The notes under the pieces were generated by a model, which saw only the letters and a program-made list of their open reading frames with translations, searched no databases and had not been told where the DNA came from. A stretch of DNA of 64,000 nt from Phocoena phocoena (Eukaryota; Chordata; Mammalia; Artiodactyla; Phocoenidae), in NCBI RefSeq assembly GCF_963924675.1, contig NC_089223.1, forward strand, positions 8,878,881-8,942,880. Reading direction: 5' to 3'. The position numbers and the translations under genes were made by a program. Positions 33,490 through 45,505 of this stretch are shown piece by piece (position 1 is the first letter of the stretch; the number at the start of each line of letters is the position of its first letter).

Positions 33490-35750
33490 ATATGTTTTCT
33501 CTTTTAGAAAAATTTATTAATAACTTTACTATTGCGGTATAGTTGATTTACAATATTACTTTCAGGTGTACAACATAGTGATTCCAAGTTATAGATTATA
33601 CTCCATTTAAGTTACTATAAAATATTGGCTATATTCCCTATGTGGTACATTATATCCTCGTAGCTTATTTATTTTAAACTTAGTAGTTTAAACCTCTTAG
33701 TCCCTTACCCTATCTTACCCCTCCCCCTTTCCCTCACCTACTGATAACCACTAGTTCTCTATATCTGGGAGTCTGTTTCTGTTTTATTATATTCATTTGT
33801 TTATTTTTTTAGATTCCACATGTAAGTGATAACACACAAAATCTGTCTTTCCCTGTCTGACTTACTCCACCTAAGCATAATACCCTCCAGGTCCATCCAT
33901 GTTGTTGCCATTGGCAAATTTTCATTTATTTAAATGGATGAGTAGTATTCCATTGTATACACATATACCACATCTTCTTTATCCATTCATCTGTCGATGG
34001 ACACTTAGGTTGCTTCTGTATCTTGGCTATTGTAAATAATGTTTCTATGAACATTGGGGTACATGTATCTTTTTGAATTAGTGTCTTTGTTTTCTTTGAA
34101 TATATACCCAAGAGTGGAACTGCTGGATCATATGGTAGTTCCATTTTTAGTTTTCTGAGGAACCTCTATACTGTTTTCCATAGTGGCTGCACCAATTTAC
34201 ATTCCTACCAACAATGCACAAGGGTTCCCTTTTCCCCACGTCCTCACCAACATTTACTATTTGTGGTCTTTTTGATGGTGGTTATTGTGACAGATATGAG
34301 GAGATATATCACTGTGGTTTTGATTTGCATTTCTCTGGTGATTAGTGATGCTGAGCATCTTTTCATGTGACTGTTTGCCATCATATGTATTCTTTGGAAA
34401 AATGTCTATTCAGGTCTTCTGCCCATTTTTAAATTGGGTTGTTTGTCTTTTTGATATTGAGTTGTGTGAGCTGTTTATATATTTTGGATATTAACCCTCC
34501 ATTCATCATAACATTTGCAAATATTTTATCCCATTCAGTAGGTTGTCTTTTTGTTTTGCTGATGATGTCCTTTGCCATGAATAAGCTTTTAAGTTTAATT
34601 AAGTCCCATTTGTTTATTTCTATTTTTTTTCCTTTGCCTTAGGAGACAGATCCAAAAACATATTGCTACAATTTATGTTAAAGAGTGTTTTGCCTATGTT
34701 TTATTCTAGGAGTGTTATGGTTTCTGGTCTTACATTTATGTCTTTAATCCCTTTTGAGTTTATTTTTCTATATGCTATGAGAAAATGTTCTAATTTCTTT
34801 CTTTTATATGTAGCTGTCCAATTTTCCCAGCACCACTACTTGAAGAAACTGTCTTTACCCCATTTTATATTCTGGTCTCGTTTGTTGTAGACTAATTGAC
34901 CATTAATGTTTAGGTTTATTTCTGGGCTCTCTATTCTGTTCTAGTGATCTATGTGTCTGTTTTTGGTCCAGTACCATACTGTTTTGATTACTGTAGCTTT
35001 GTAGTATAGTCTGAAATCAGGGAGCATAATACCTCCAGCTGTGAGCTCCTTTCTCAAGATTCCTTTGGATATTTTGGGGTCTTTTGTGTTTCCATATAAA
35101 TTTTAGAATTATTCTAGTTTTTTGAAAAGTGCCATTGGTATTTTGATAGGAATTGCATTGAATCTGTAGATTGCCTTTGTTAATATAGTCATTTCAGCAT
35201 TATTAATTCTTCCAATCCATGAACACAGTATATCTTTCCATATGATTGTGTCATCTTCAATTTCTTTCTTCTCATCATAGTTTTCCTAGTACATGTCTTT
35301 TACCTCCTTAGTGAGATTTATTCCTAGGATTTTATTCTTTTTGTTGCAATGGTAAATGGCATTTAAAAATTTTTTTCTCTATCTGACAGTTGGTTGTTAG
35401 TGTAGAGAAATGCAGCAGATTTCTGTGTATTAACTTTGCATCCCTCTTTGCCCACTTTGTTGAGAGTTTTTATCATAAATGGATGTTGAATTTTGTCAAA
35501 AGCTTTTTCTGAATCTATTGAGATGATCTTATTGTTTTTATTCTTCAGTTTGTTAATGTGGTGTATCACATTAATTACTTTGCAGATATCGAACCATTCT
35601 TGCATACCTGGGATAAATCAAATTTGATCATGATGTATGATCCTTTTGATGTATTGTTGGATTCAGTTTGCTAATATTTTGTTGAGAATTTTTTCATTCA
35701 AGTTCATCAGTGATACTGGCCTGCAATCTTCTTTTTGTGATATCTTTGGT
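33490..35750 (-). mobile_element. 5'-truncated L1, antisense
   Basis: About 2.25 kb of an L1 3' end. The 3' UTR begins near 33505 ('tattgcggtatagttgattt'). ORF2 C-terminal residues on the minus strand at 34144-33926 include '[20 protein letters not shown]' and 'STDEWIKKMWYMCIQWN'. The 5'-most piece (35605-35363) contains '[18 protein letters not shown]', part of the reverse transcriptase. The copy stops before the rest of the polymerase, so it is 5'-truncated within ORF2, and it carries several frame breaks. Confidence 0.85.
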
Positions 35751-36169
35751 TTCCTTATTTTTTTGCTAAATTTATGAAAAGGAATGTCATACTTACTTCT
35801 CAATGTTTTTGTTGTCATTTTTGCTGTCAGTGAAATATCACTAAGATTGTTAAATTTTGATCTTTTATGGAGCTTAAAAGTCCTCTTAGAGAATATTCAA
35901 GTGCAAAAGGAAGTGGGACACATAACCAGCAACTTGGATCAAGTGTACTTCCTGAAGCAAAGTGCTTCTGTTGCATTTTTGTTTCACAAATGTTTTATAT
36001 TCATGAAGAAAAATTAGGAAATCAAAATTTCTGCTATTGAATAACCACTAAAACATTTTATAATAGCTCTCTATCCTTTTCTTCTCTGTATATATATAAA
36101 TATATATATACTCATAAATTCATGCAATATTTACTTGCTATAGTCATTCTTGAATTTTCTCTTTCTCAT
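35751..36169. other. no gene; short (TA)n at 36090-36110
   Basis: Unique-looking AT-rich DNA with a short TA-rich run. The 77-codon plus frame at 35784-36017 shows no domain. Confidence 0.4.
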
Positions 36170-36925
36170 ATATGTAGTTGACATTTAAATTATGTCCAGA
36201 CAACTTCCTTCCACATCCACTGCTACTGCTCTAGCTCAGTCCACTGTCATTTCTCCTGAGTGATGTCCCTGTGTCCCTACTTCCACCTTTACCCCTTACA
36301 GTCCATTGTCTACACAGCAGCCAGTACCATCCTTGTAAATGTATGTCAGTTTATGTAGCTTCATTGCCCAGCATCTTTTACTGGTTTGCCATCTTACACA
36401 GAATAGTTAAAATCTTTACATTTTGCCCCAGAAGGCCTTTATGTCTATACCACTTCTTGTCTTTCCCTACTACTTGTCCTCTTGCTCATTCTTTGCTACA
36501 CTAACTCCTTTGCCATTCTTGAACATACTGCCACATGATTTCCTGCAAGCCCTTGTACTTGCTTTTTTAATTGCTGAATTAGAACATCCTTCCTCCAACT
36601 ATCCACATGGCTACCTCCTCATTGCTTTCAGATCTCTGCACACAGAGATCCGTGAGCGGATCTTTACTTTATTAGAGAGACCTTTCTTGACCACCTCCCA
36701 CTTTCTTACTCTCTGTACCCCTTATCTCATTTTACCTCACTTCACTCATTATTTATTATTTACTTAATTATTGCTTGTCATCCCCACTAGAATATAAGCT
36801 TCTTGAATGAGAGCAGGGACTGGAATTTTTTTAGTTCACTCACTGCTATATCCTTACAGCTGAGGACAACTCTTGGCATGCATAGATTCCTGTTAAGTTT
36901 TGTTAAATGGATGAATCAACAATTG
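36170..36925 (+). mobile_element. L2 (LINE-2) 3' end, sense
   Basis: The L2 order is clear: 'ttttactggtttgccatctt', 'agaaggcctttatgtctata', 'caagcccttgtacttgcttt', 'ctccaactatccacatggct', 'agagagacctttcttgacca', 'agaatataagcttcttgaat', 'gagcagggactggaattttt', and the distal 'ttaaatggatgaatcaacaa'. It is close to the true L2 3' end. The 114-codon plus frame at 36423-36767 is part of this remnant. Confidence 0.75.
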
Positions 36926-37071
36926 AATTAAAATATTGATATTAATAACAATAATAAGCCTGAAATACAATAATATTTCACAAATTTTGTTCAATATTAA
37001 TAAATATAAAAATACATCAACAGTTTTTTTCCTACATGCATACTATCCCACTGTATCATATACTATTTTAA

Positions 37072-37088
37072 CTCACCCATATATTTTT
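37072..37088. repeat. L1-B target-site duplication, left copy
   Basis: 'ctcacccatatattttt' at the poly(T) side of the L1 matches 'ctcacccatatttttg' at 44510-44525. The first 11 bases are identical, and the T-run length then differs. Confidence 0.8.
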
Positions 37089-37439
37089 TTAACATCTTTA
37101 TTGAAGTATAATTGCTTTAAAATGGTGTGTTAGTTTCTGCTATATAACAAAGTGAATTAGTTATACATATACATATATCCCCATATCTCTTCCCTCTTGC
37201 ATCTCCCTCCCTCCCACCTTCCCTATCACACCCCTCTAGGTGGTCACAAAACACTGAGCTGATCTCCCTGTGCTATGCGGCTGCTTCCCACTAGCTATCT
37301 ATTTTAAATTTGGTAGTGTATATATGTCCATGCCACTCTCACCCTTTGTTCCAGCTTACCCTTCCCACTCCCTGTATCCTCAAGTGCATTCTCTAGTAGG
37401 TCTGCGTCTTTATTCCCGTCTTGCCGCTAGGTTCTTCAT

Positions 37440-40400
37440 GACCATTTAGTTTTTCTTTTTAAATTCCATATATGTGTGTTAGCATACAGAATTTGTGTTA
37501 CTCTTTCTGACTTACTTCACTCTGTAAGACAGACTCTAAGTCCATCCACCTCACTACAAATAACTCAGTTTCGTTCCTTTTTATGGCTGAGTGATATTCC
37601 ATTGTATATATGTGCCACCACTTCTTTAACCACTCATCTGTTGATGGATACTTAGGTTGCTTCCATGTCCTGGCTATTGTAAATAGTGCTGCAATGAACA
37701 TTGTGGTACATGATTCATTTTGAATTATGGTTTTCTCAGGGTATATGCCCAGTAGTGGGATTGCTGGGTCGTATGGTAGTTCTATTTTTGGTTTTTTTTT
37801 TTTTTTTTGGTATGTGGGCCTCTCACTGTTGTGGCCTCTCCCATGTGGAGCACAGGCTCTGGATGTGCAGGCTCAGCGGCCATGGCTCACGGGCCCAGCC
37901 GCTCTGCAGCACCGGACCTTCCCGGACCGGAGCACGAACCCGTGTCCCCTGCATCGGCAGGTGGACTCTCAAGCACTGTGCCACCAGAGAAGCCCTATTT
38001 TTGGTTTTTTAAGGAACCTCCATACTGTTCTCCATAGTGGCTGTATCAATTTACATTCCCACCAACAGTACAAGAGGGTTCCCTTTTCTCCACACCCTCT
38101 CCAGCATTTATTGTTGTAGGTTTTTTGATGATGGCCATTCTGACCAGTGTGAGATGATATCTCATTGTAGTTTTGATGTGCATTTCTCAATGGTTAACGA
38201 TATTGAGCATTCTTTCATGTGTTTGTTAGCAACCTGTATATCTTCTTTGGAGAAATGTCTATTTAGGTCTTCTGCCCAGTTTTGGATTGGGTTGTTTGTT
38301 TTTTTGATACTGAGCTGCATGTAAATTTTGGAGATTAATCCTTTGTCAGCTGCTTCATTTGCAAATATTTCTCCCATTCTGAGGGTTGTCTTTTCATCTT
38401 GTTTACTGTTTCCTTTGCTGTGCAAAAGCTTTTAAGTTTCATTAGGTCCCATTTGTTTAATTTTGTTTTTATTTCCATTTCTCTAGGAGGTGGGTCAAAA
38501 AGGATCTTACTGTGATTTACATCACAGAGTGTTCTGCCTATGTTTTCCTCTAAGAGTTTGATAGTGTCTGGCCTTACATTTCGGTCTTTAATCTAATTTG
38601 AGTTTATTTTTGTGTATGGTGTTAGGGAGTGTTGTAATTTCATTCTTTTACATGTAGTTGTCCAGTTTTTCCAGCACCATTTATTGAAGAGGCTATCTTT
38701 TCCCACTGTATATTCCTGCCACCTTTATCAAAGATAAGGTGACCATATGTGCTTGGGTTTATCTCTGGGATTTCTATCCTGTTCCATTAATCTATATTTC
38801 TGGTTTTGTGCCAGTACCGTACTGTCTTGATTACTATAGCTTTGTAGTATAGTCTGAAGTCAGGGAGCCTGATTCCTCCAGTTCCGTTTTTCTTTCTCAA
38901 GATTACTTTGGGTACTCTGGGTCTTTTGTGTTTCCATACAAATTGTGAATTTTTTTTGTTCTAGTTCTGTGAAAAATGCCAGTGGTAGTTTGATAAGCAT
39001 TGCATTGAATCTGTAGATTGCTTTGGGTAGTATAATCATTTTCACAATGTTGATTGTTCCAATCCAAGAAATGGTATATCTCTCCATTTGTTTGTATCAT
39101 CTTTAATTTCTTTCATCAGTGTCTTATAATTTTCTGCATAAAGGTCTTTTGTCTCCTTAGGTAGGTTTATTCCTAGATATTTTATTCTTTTTGTTGCAAT
39201 GGTAAATGGGAGTGTTTTCTTAATTTCACTTTCAGATTTTTCATCATTAGTGTATAGGAGTGCAAGAGATTACTGTGCATTAATTTTGTATCCTGCTACT
39301 TTACCAAATTCAGTGATTAGCTCTAGTAGTTTCCTGGTAGCATCTTTAGGATTCTCTATGTATAGTATCATGTCATCTGCAAACAGTGACAGCATTGCTT
39401 CTTCTTTTCTAATTTGGATTCATTTTATTTATTTTTCTTTTCTGATTGCTGTGGCTAAAACTTCCTAAACTATGTTGAATAATAGTGGTAGGAGTGGGCA
39501 ACCTTGTCTTGTTCCTGATCTTAGTGGAAATGGTTTCAGTTTTTCACCATTGAGGACAATGTTGGCTGTGGGTTTGTCATATATGGCCTTTATTATGTTG
39601 AGGTAAGTTCCCTCCCTGCTGACTTTCTGGAGGGTTTTTGTCATAAGTGGGTGTTGAATTTTGCAGAAAGCTTTCTCTGGATCTGTTGAGATGGTCATAT
39701 GGATTTTCTCCTTCTATTTGTTAATATGGTGTATCACATTGATTGATTTGCCTATATTGAAGAATCCTTGCATTCCTGGGATAAACCCCACTTGATCATG
39801 GTGTATGATCCTTTTAATGTGCTGTTGGATTCTGTTTGCTAGTATTTTGTTGAGGATGTTTGCATCTATGTTCATCACTGATATTGGCCTGTAGTTTTCT
39901 TTCTTTGTGACATTCATGTCTGGTTTTGGTATCATGGTGATGGTGGCCTCGTAGAATGAGTTTGGGAGTGTTCCTCCTTCTGCTATACCTTGGAAGAGTT
40001 TGAGAAGGATAATTGTTAGCTCTGCTCTAAATGTCTGATAGAATTCACCTGTGAAGCCATCTGGCCCTGGGCTTTTGTTGTTGGCAGATTTTTAATCACA
40101 GGTTCAATTTCAGTGCTTGTGATTGGTGGTTCATACTTTCTATTTCTTCCTGGTTCAGTCGCGGCAGGTTGTGCATTTTTAAGAATTTGTCCATTTCTTC
40201 CAGTTTGTCCATTTTATTGGCATAGAGTTGCTTGCAGTAATCTCTCATGATCCTTTGCATTTCTGCAGTGTCAGTTGTTACTTCTCCTTTTTCATTTCTA
40301 ATTCTATCGATTTGAGTCTTCTCCAATTTTTTCTTGATGAGTCTGGCTAATGGTTAATCAAATTTGTTTATCTTCTCAAAGAACCAGCTTTTAGTTTTAC

Positions 40401-41450
40401 TGATCTTTGCTATCATTTCCTTCATTTCTTTTTCATTTAGTTCTGATCTGATCTTTATGATTTCTTTCCTTCAGCTAACTTTGGGAGATTTTTGTTCTTC
40501 TTTCTCTAATTGCTGTAGGTGTATGTTAGGTTGTTTGTTTGAGATGTTTCTTGTTTCTTGAGGTAGGATTGTATTGCTATAAACTTTCCTCTTAGAACTG
40601 CTTTTGCTGCATCCCATAGGTTTTGTGTTATTGTGTTTTCATTGTTATTTGTTTCTAGGTATTTTTTAATTTCCTCTTTGATTTCTTCAGTGGTCTCTTG
40701 GTAATTAAGTAATGTATTGTTTAGCCTCCATATGTTTGTATTTTTACAGATTTTTTCCAGTAGTTGATATCTAGTCTCATAGCGTTGTGGTTGGAAAACG
40801 TACTTGATACGATTTCAATATCCTTAAATTTACCAAGGCTTGATTTGTGACCCAAGATATGATCTATCCTGGAGAATGTTCCATGAGCACTTGAGAAGAA
40901 AGTGTATTCTGTTGTTTTTGGATGGAATATCCTATAAATATCAATTAAGTCCATCTTGTTTAATGTATCATTTAAAGCTTCTGTTTCCTTATTTATTTTC
41001 ATTTTGGATGATCTGTCCATTGGTGAAAGTGGGGTTTTAAAATCCCCTACTATGATTGTGTTGCTGTCGATTTCCCCTTTTATGGTTACTAGTATTTGCC
41101 TTATGTATTGAGGTGCTCTTATGTTGGGTACATAAATATGTAAAATTGTTATATCTTCTTCTTGGATTGATCCCTTGATCATTATGTAGTGTCCTTCTTT
41201 GTCTCTTGTAATAGTCTTTGTTTTAAACTCTATTTTGTGTTATATAAGAATTGCTACTCCAGCTTTCTTTTCATTTCTATTTGCATGGAATATCTTTTTC
41301 CATCCCCTCACTCTCAGTCTGTATGTGTCCCTAGGTCTGAAGTGGATCTTCTGGTAGACAGCATATATATGGGTGTTGTTTTTGTATCCATTCAGCCAGT
41401 CTCTGTCTTTTGGTTGGAGCATTTAATCCTTTTACATTTAAGGTAATTAT
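37440..41450 (-). pseudogene. L1-B ORF2 remnant (endonuclease, reverse transcriptase, C-terminus)
   Basis: Endonuclease residues appear at 41182-40721 on the minus strand ('TIIVGDFKTPLSPMDRSSK' and 'GTFSRIDHILGHKSSLGKF'). Reverse-transcriptase blocks follow at 39935-39714 ('[19 protein letters not shown]', '[14 protein letters not shown]') and 39698-39465 ('[19 protein letters not shown]', '[18 protein letters not shown]'). The part after the polymerase is at 39087-38860 ('[19 protein letters not shown]'). The C-terminal Cys-His region lies at 38190-37969 with '[20 protein letters not shown]'. The end of the protein is at 37701-37498 ('TMEYHSAIKRNE'). No frame exceeds about 155 codons, and a SINE interrupts the C-terminal part. 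Confidence 0.88.
37782..38010 (-). mobile_element. full-length CHR-type SINE, antisense, nested in L1-B
   Basis: The exact 16-bp word ctatttttggtttttt flanks the SINE at 37782-37797 and 37995-38010. The body reads backward from 'ggtatgtgggcctctcactg' to 'accagagaagc'. The right junction is TTTTTT/AA, the L1-endonuclease consensus. This is the same place in ORF2 as the truncated SINE at 10.55 kb in the other L1. Compared with that copy, this one keeps the tRNA-like head. Confidence 0.95.
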
Positions 41451-41489
41451 CAATATATATGTTCCTATTACCATTTTCTTAATTGTTTT

Positions 41490-42395
41490 TGGTTTGTTAT
41501 TGTACGTCTTTTCCTCCTCTTGTGTTTCCTGCCTAGAGAAGTGCCTTTAGCATTTGTTGTTAAGGTGGTTTGGTGGTGCTGAATTCGCCTAGCCTTTGCT
41601 TGTCTGTGAACGTTTATATTTCTCCATTGAATCTGAATGAGATCCTTGCTGTGTAAAGTAACATTTTTGTATGTTTTTCCCTTTCATCACTTTAAATATG
41701 TCCTGCCACTCCCTTCTGGCTTGCAGAGTTTCTGCTGAAAGATCAGCTGTTAACCTTATAGGGATTCCCTTGTATGTTGTTTGTTGTTTTTCCCTTGCTG
41801 ATTTTAATATTTTTTCTTTGTATTTAATTTTTGATAGTTTGATTAACATATGTCCTGGAGTGTTTCTCCTTGTATTTATCCTGTATGGGACTCTCTGTGC
41901 TTCCTGGACTTGATTTTCTTTCCCATATTAGGGAAGTTTTCAACTATGATCTCTTCAAATATCTTCTCAGTTCCTTTCTTTTTCCCTTCTTCTTCTGGTA
42001 CCCCTATAATTCGAATGTTGGTGCGTTTAATGTTGTCCCAGAGGTCTCTGAGACTGTCCTCAATTCTTTTCATTCTTTTTTATTTATTCTGCTCTGCAGC
42101 AGCTATTTCCACTGTGTTATCTTCCAGGTCCCTTATCTGTTCTTCTGCCTCAGTTTTTCTGCTATTTATCCCTTCTAGAGAATTTTAAATTTCATTTATT
42201 GTGTTGTTCATCACTGTTTGTTTGCTCTTTAGTTCTTCTAGGTCCTTGTTAAACGTTTCTTGTATTTTCTCCATTCTGTTTCCAAGATTTTGGATAATCT
42301 TTTCTATCATTACTCTGAATTCTTTTTCAGGTAGACTGCCTATTTCCTCTTCATTTGTTAGGCCTGGTGGGTTTTTACCTTGCTTCTTCATCTGC
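41490..42395 (-). pseudogene. L1-B ORF1 remnant
   Basis: Minus-strand pieces in order are 42391-42185 ('LPEKEFRVMIEKIIQNLGN', 'NKDLEELKSKQTVMNNTIN'), 42073-41876 ('RIEDSLRDLWDNIKRTNIR', 'IIGVPEEEGKKKGTEKIFE') and 41849-41589 ('PIRLTADLSAETLQARREW'). These are the coiled coil, RNA-recognition and C-terminal parts of mammalian L1 ORF1p. A shift of frame separates each pair, so no full ORF1 is present. Confidence 0.85.
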
Positions 42396-44509
42396 TCTGT
42401 GTTTTTCTGTCTTCTCCTCTTGCTTAACTTACTGTGTTTGGAGTCTCCTTTTCGCAGTCTACATGTTCATAGTTCCCGTTGTTTTTGGTGTCTTCCCCCA
42501 GTGCCTAAGTTTGGTTCAGTGGCTTGTGTAGGCTTCTTGGTGGAGGGGACTAGTGCCTGTGTTGTGGTGGATGAGGCTCGATCTTGTCTTTCTGGTGGGC
42601 AGCTCCACGTCTGGTGGTGTGTTTGGGAGTGTCTTTGGCCTTATTATGATTTTAGGCAGCCTCTCTGCTAATGGGTGGGGTTGTGTTCCTGTCTCGCTAG
42701 TTGTTTGGCATAGGGTGTCCAGCACTGTAGCTTGCTGGTCGTTGGGTAGAGCTGGGTCTTGGTGTTAAGATGGGGATCTCTGGGAGATGTTCGCCATTTG
42801 ATATTACGTGGAGCTGGGAGGTCTCTTGTGGCCTGTGTCCTGAACTTGGTTCTCCTACCTCAGAGGCGCAGCCCTGTTGCCTGGCTGGAGCATCAACAGC
42901 CTGTGATTCACACTGCTCAGAATAAAAGGAAGAAGAAAGAAAGAGAGAGAGAGAGAGAGAAGGAAGGAGGGAGGGGAGAGAGAGAGAGTAAGAAAGAAAG
43001 GAAGAAAGAAAGGAGATAAAATAAAGTTATTAAAATAAAAAATAATTTAAAAAAGCTTTTAAGGGTAATAAAAAGAAAGGAATGAAAGAGAGAGCACCCA
43101 AACCAAAAAACAAATCCACCAATGATAACAAGCCCTAATAACTATAGTAAAAAAACAAAAACAAAACAAAAAAACGGACAGATACAACTCTAGGACAAAT
43201 GGTAAAAGCAAAGCTATGCAGACAAAATCACACACAGAAGCATACACATACACACTCACAAAAAGAGAAAAAGAGTAAAATATATATATCTTTGCTCCCA
43301 AAGTCCACCTCCTCAATTTGTGATGATTCATTGTCTATTCAGGTATTCCACAGATGCAGGTACATCAAGTTGTTTGTGGAGATTTAATCCGCTGCTTCTG
43401 AGGCTGCTGGGAGAGATTTCCCTTTCTCTTCTTTGTTCTCACAGCTTCTGGGGCTCAGCATCGGATTTGGCCCCACCTCTGCGTGTAGGTCGCCTGAGGG
43501 CGTCTGTTCTTCTGCTCAGACAGGACGGGGTTAAGGGAGCCGCTGATTCGGGGGCTCTGGCTCACTCAGGCCGGCGGGGGAGGGAGGGGCACAGAGTGCT
43601 GGGCGGGCCTGCAGCGGCAGAGGCCGGCATGACATTGCACCAGCGTGAGGCACGCTGTTCGTTCTCCCAGGGAAGTTGTCCCTGGGTCCCGGGACCCTGG
43701 CAGTGGCGGGCTGCACAGGCTCCCTGGAAGGTGGGTGTGGAGAGTTAGCTGTGCTTGCACACAGGCTTCTTGGTGGCGGCAGCAGCAGCCTTAGCGTCTC
43801 ATGCCCGTCCCCGGGGTCTGCGCTTTTAGCCGCGGCTCGCGCCCGTCGCTGGAGCTCCTTTAAGCAGCGCTCTTAATCCCCTCTCCTCACACACCAGGAA
43901 ACAAAGAGGGAAGAAAAAGTCTCTTGCCTCTTCGGCAGGTCGAGACTTTTCCCCGGACTCCCTCCCGGCTAGCCGTGGCGCACTAACCCCCTGCGGGCTG
44001 TGTTCACGCCGCCAGCCCCAGTCCTCTCCCTGCGCTCCAACCTAAGCCCGAGCCTCAGCTCCCAGCCCCGCCCGCCCCGGCAGGTGAGCAGAGAACCCTC
44101 TCGGGCTGGTGAGTGCCGGTCGGCCCTGATCCTCTGTGCGGGAATCTCTCCGCTTTGCCCTCCGCAACCCTGTGGCTGTGTTCTCCTCCGTGGCTCCGAA
44201 GCTTCCCCCTACGCCACCCGCAGTCTCCGCCTGCGAAGGGGCTCCTAGTGTGTGGAAACCTTTCCTCCTTCATGGCTGCCTCCCACTGGTTCAGGTCCCG
44301 TCCCTGTTCTTTTGTCTCTGTTTTCCCTTTTTTCTTTTGCCCTACCCAGGTACGTGGTGAGTTTCTTGCCTTTTGGGAGGTCTGAGGTCTTCTGCCAGCG
44401 TTCAGTAGGTGTTCTGTAGGGTTGTTCCACATGTAGATGTATTTCTGGTGTATCTGTGGGGAGGAGGGTGATCTCTGCGTCTTACTCCTCCGCCATCTTG
44501 GAGCTCCTC
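42395..44509 (-). promoter_or_regulatory. L1-B 5' UTR
   Basis: A GC-rich promoter-type section (about 43480-44260) with many CpGs is followed, toward ORF1, by A/G-rich low-complexity DNA (42930-43280). The YY1-type core 'caagatggc' lies at 44494-44502 (minus strand). This layout is the same as in L1-A, so the two share a subfamily. Function as a promoter is known for the family but cannot be read from this sequence. Confidence 0.65.
42925..43110. repeat. purine-rich low-complexity tract
   Basis: A run dominated by 'gaaagagagagagagagaga' and 'ggaagaaagaaaggag' words in the L1-B 5' UTR. It causes the Lys/Arg/Glu-rich tail of the plus frame at 42759-43019. Confidence 0.85.
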
Positions 44510-44525
44510 CTCACCCATATTTTTG
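44510..44525. repeat. L1-B target-site duplication, right copy
   Basis: 'ctcacccatatttttg' repeats the left flank at 37072 and starts directly after the 5' end of the L1. Confidence 0.8.
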
Positions 44526-45505
44526 TTTTCTTTTCCTGAATTTTCCAGGTTATAAATATTAGTGTAGGAAAAATATACGTAGATGTTGTCACACATACAC
44601 ATATATATTTAGAATAATTTTCTAGAAATGAAATTGCTAAATCAGAGTTTGCTGATTCAAACAGAGTAATACATACTATAAAAATGTCTGCCAGAAATAT
44701 GCTTCCAATTTACATTCCTTCCAAGAGCATATGAAAATATTAGTTTTTCACATCCTTGGTAAGACCTAATATTACCAGGCTTCTAAAACTTTTCCAAACT
44801 GAGTAATACAGTATAGTATGTTTTTCTTTAAAATGTTCATCTACTCAATTATGAATGAATTTGCACATACTACATTTTTTGAGTTAACATTTTATATATT
44901 GGCTCATTGTTTTGTCTTTTGTTAAATTATTTGCCATATGTATTGCAAAATATACTTTAGTTTATTATTTACATTTCTATTTCATGGTAATTTTTATTTC
45001 AGTAGAAAAGATTTTAATTTGTTTAATCACATTTATATTTCTAATCAACAAAAAATTCATCTTAAGCAGCTTAAACTCATAAATGGGATCATGTGTGATC
45101 ACATGTGCTTGGGGACTCAAGTTCAATACTCCTTGAAACATTTTTTGTTAGTATATTTTCTGCTGTAACCACCTCGAGCATTAAGAGAGCTTTGTCAGCA
45201 TTTCTCAGTATTTTTCATGCTCAGTCATTAAGACTACAAAACAAGTTTAGAATGTCAAGTAGAAACTTCAGGGGTAAATGAAATAAAACTGACCTAGTTA
45301 TAAGTGTCATATTAACTTGGTGCCCTTACTTCACTAGAGGCCTGGTTAATCAGCCCACTCCTTCATACTTCTAATCTTTAAATTCCCCCTTTGCTAGCTA
45401 AAATCATGCCGTTATATAATATGACTTTTAAAGACTTCAGGGATCGCTTCTCTCTTTCATTTCTCAAATGACATTAACAACTTACATAAGTTGAGTGTCT
45501 TGATC
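44526..45505. other. no gene seen; possible old L1 trace
   Basis: AT-rich DNA. 'ttgctgattcaaacagagta' and 'ttacattccttccaagagca' near 44650-44730 recall the L1 ORF2 end, so 44560-45000 may be a very old antisense L1 piece. No target duplication or strong motif supports it. Confidence 0.35.

Larger units (their letters stand above)
37082..44509 (-). mobile_element. full-length L1 ('L1-B'), antisense, with target-site duplications
   Basis: The minus-strand order is 5' UTR (44509-42395), ORF1 (about 42395-41490), ORF2 (about 41450-37440), and 3' UTR to about 37085. The 5' edge reads 'aggagctccaagatggcgga' (minus), the L1 start with its YY1-type site. The words 'ctcacccatat' at 37072 and 44510 are the two target-site copies. 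The presence of both ends shows a complete insertion of about 7.2 kb plus one nested SINE. ORFs are broken by frameshifts and stops, so it cannot move now. Confidence 0.93.
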
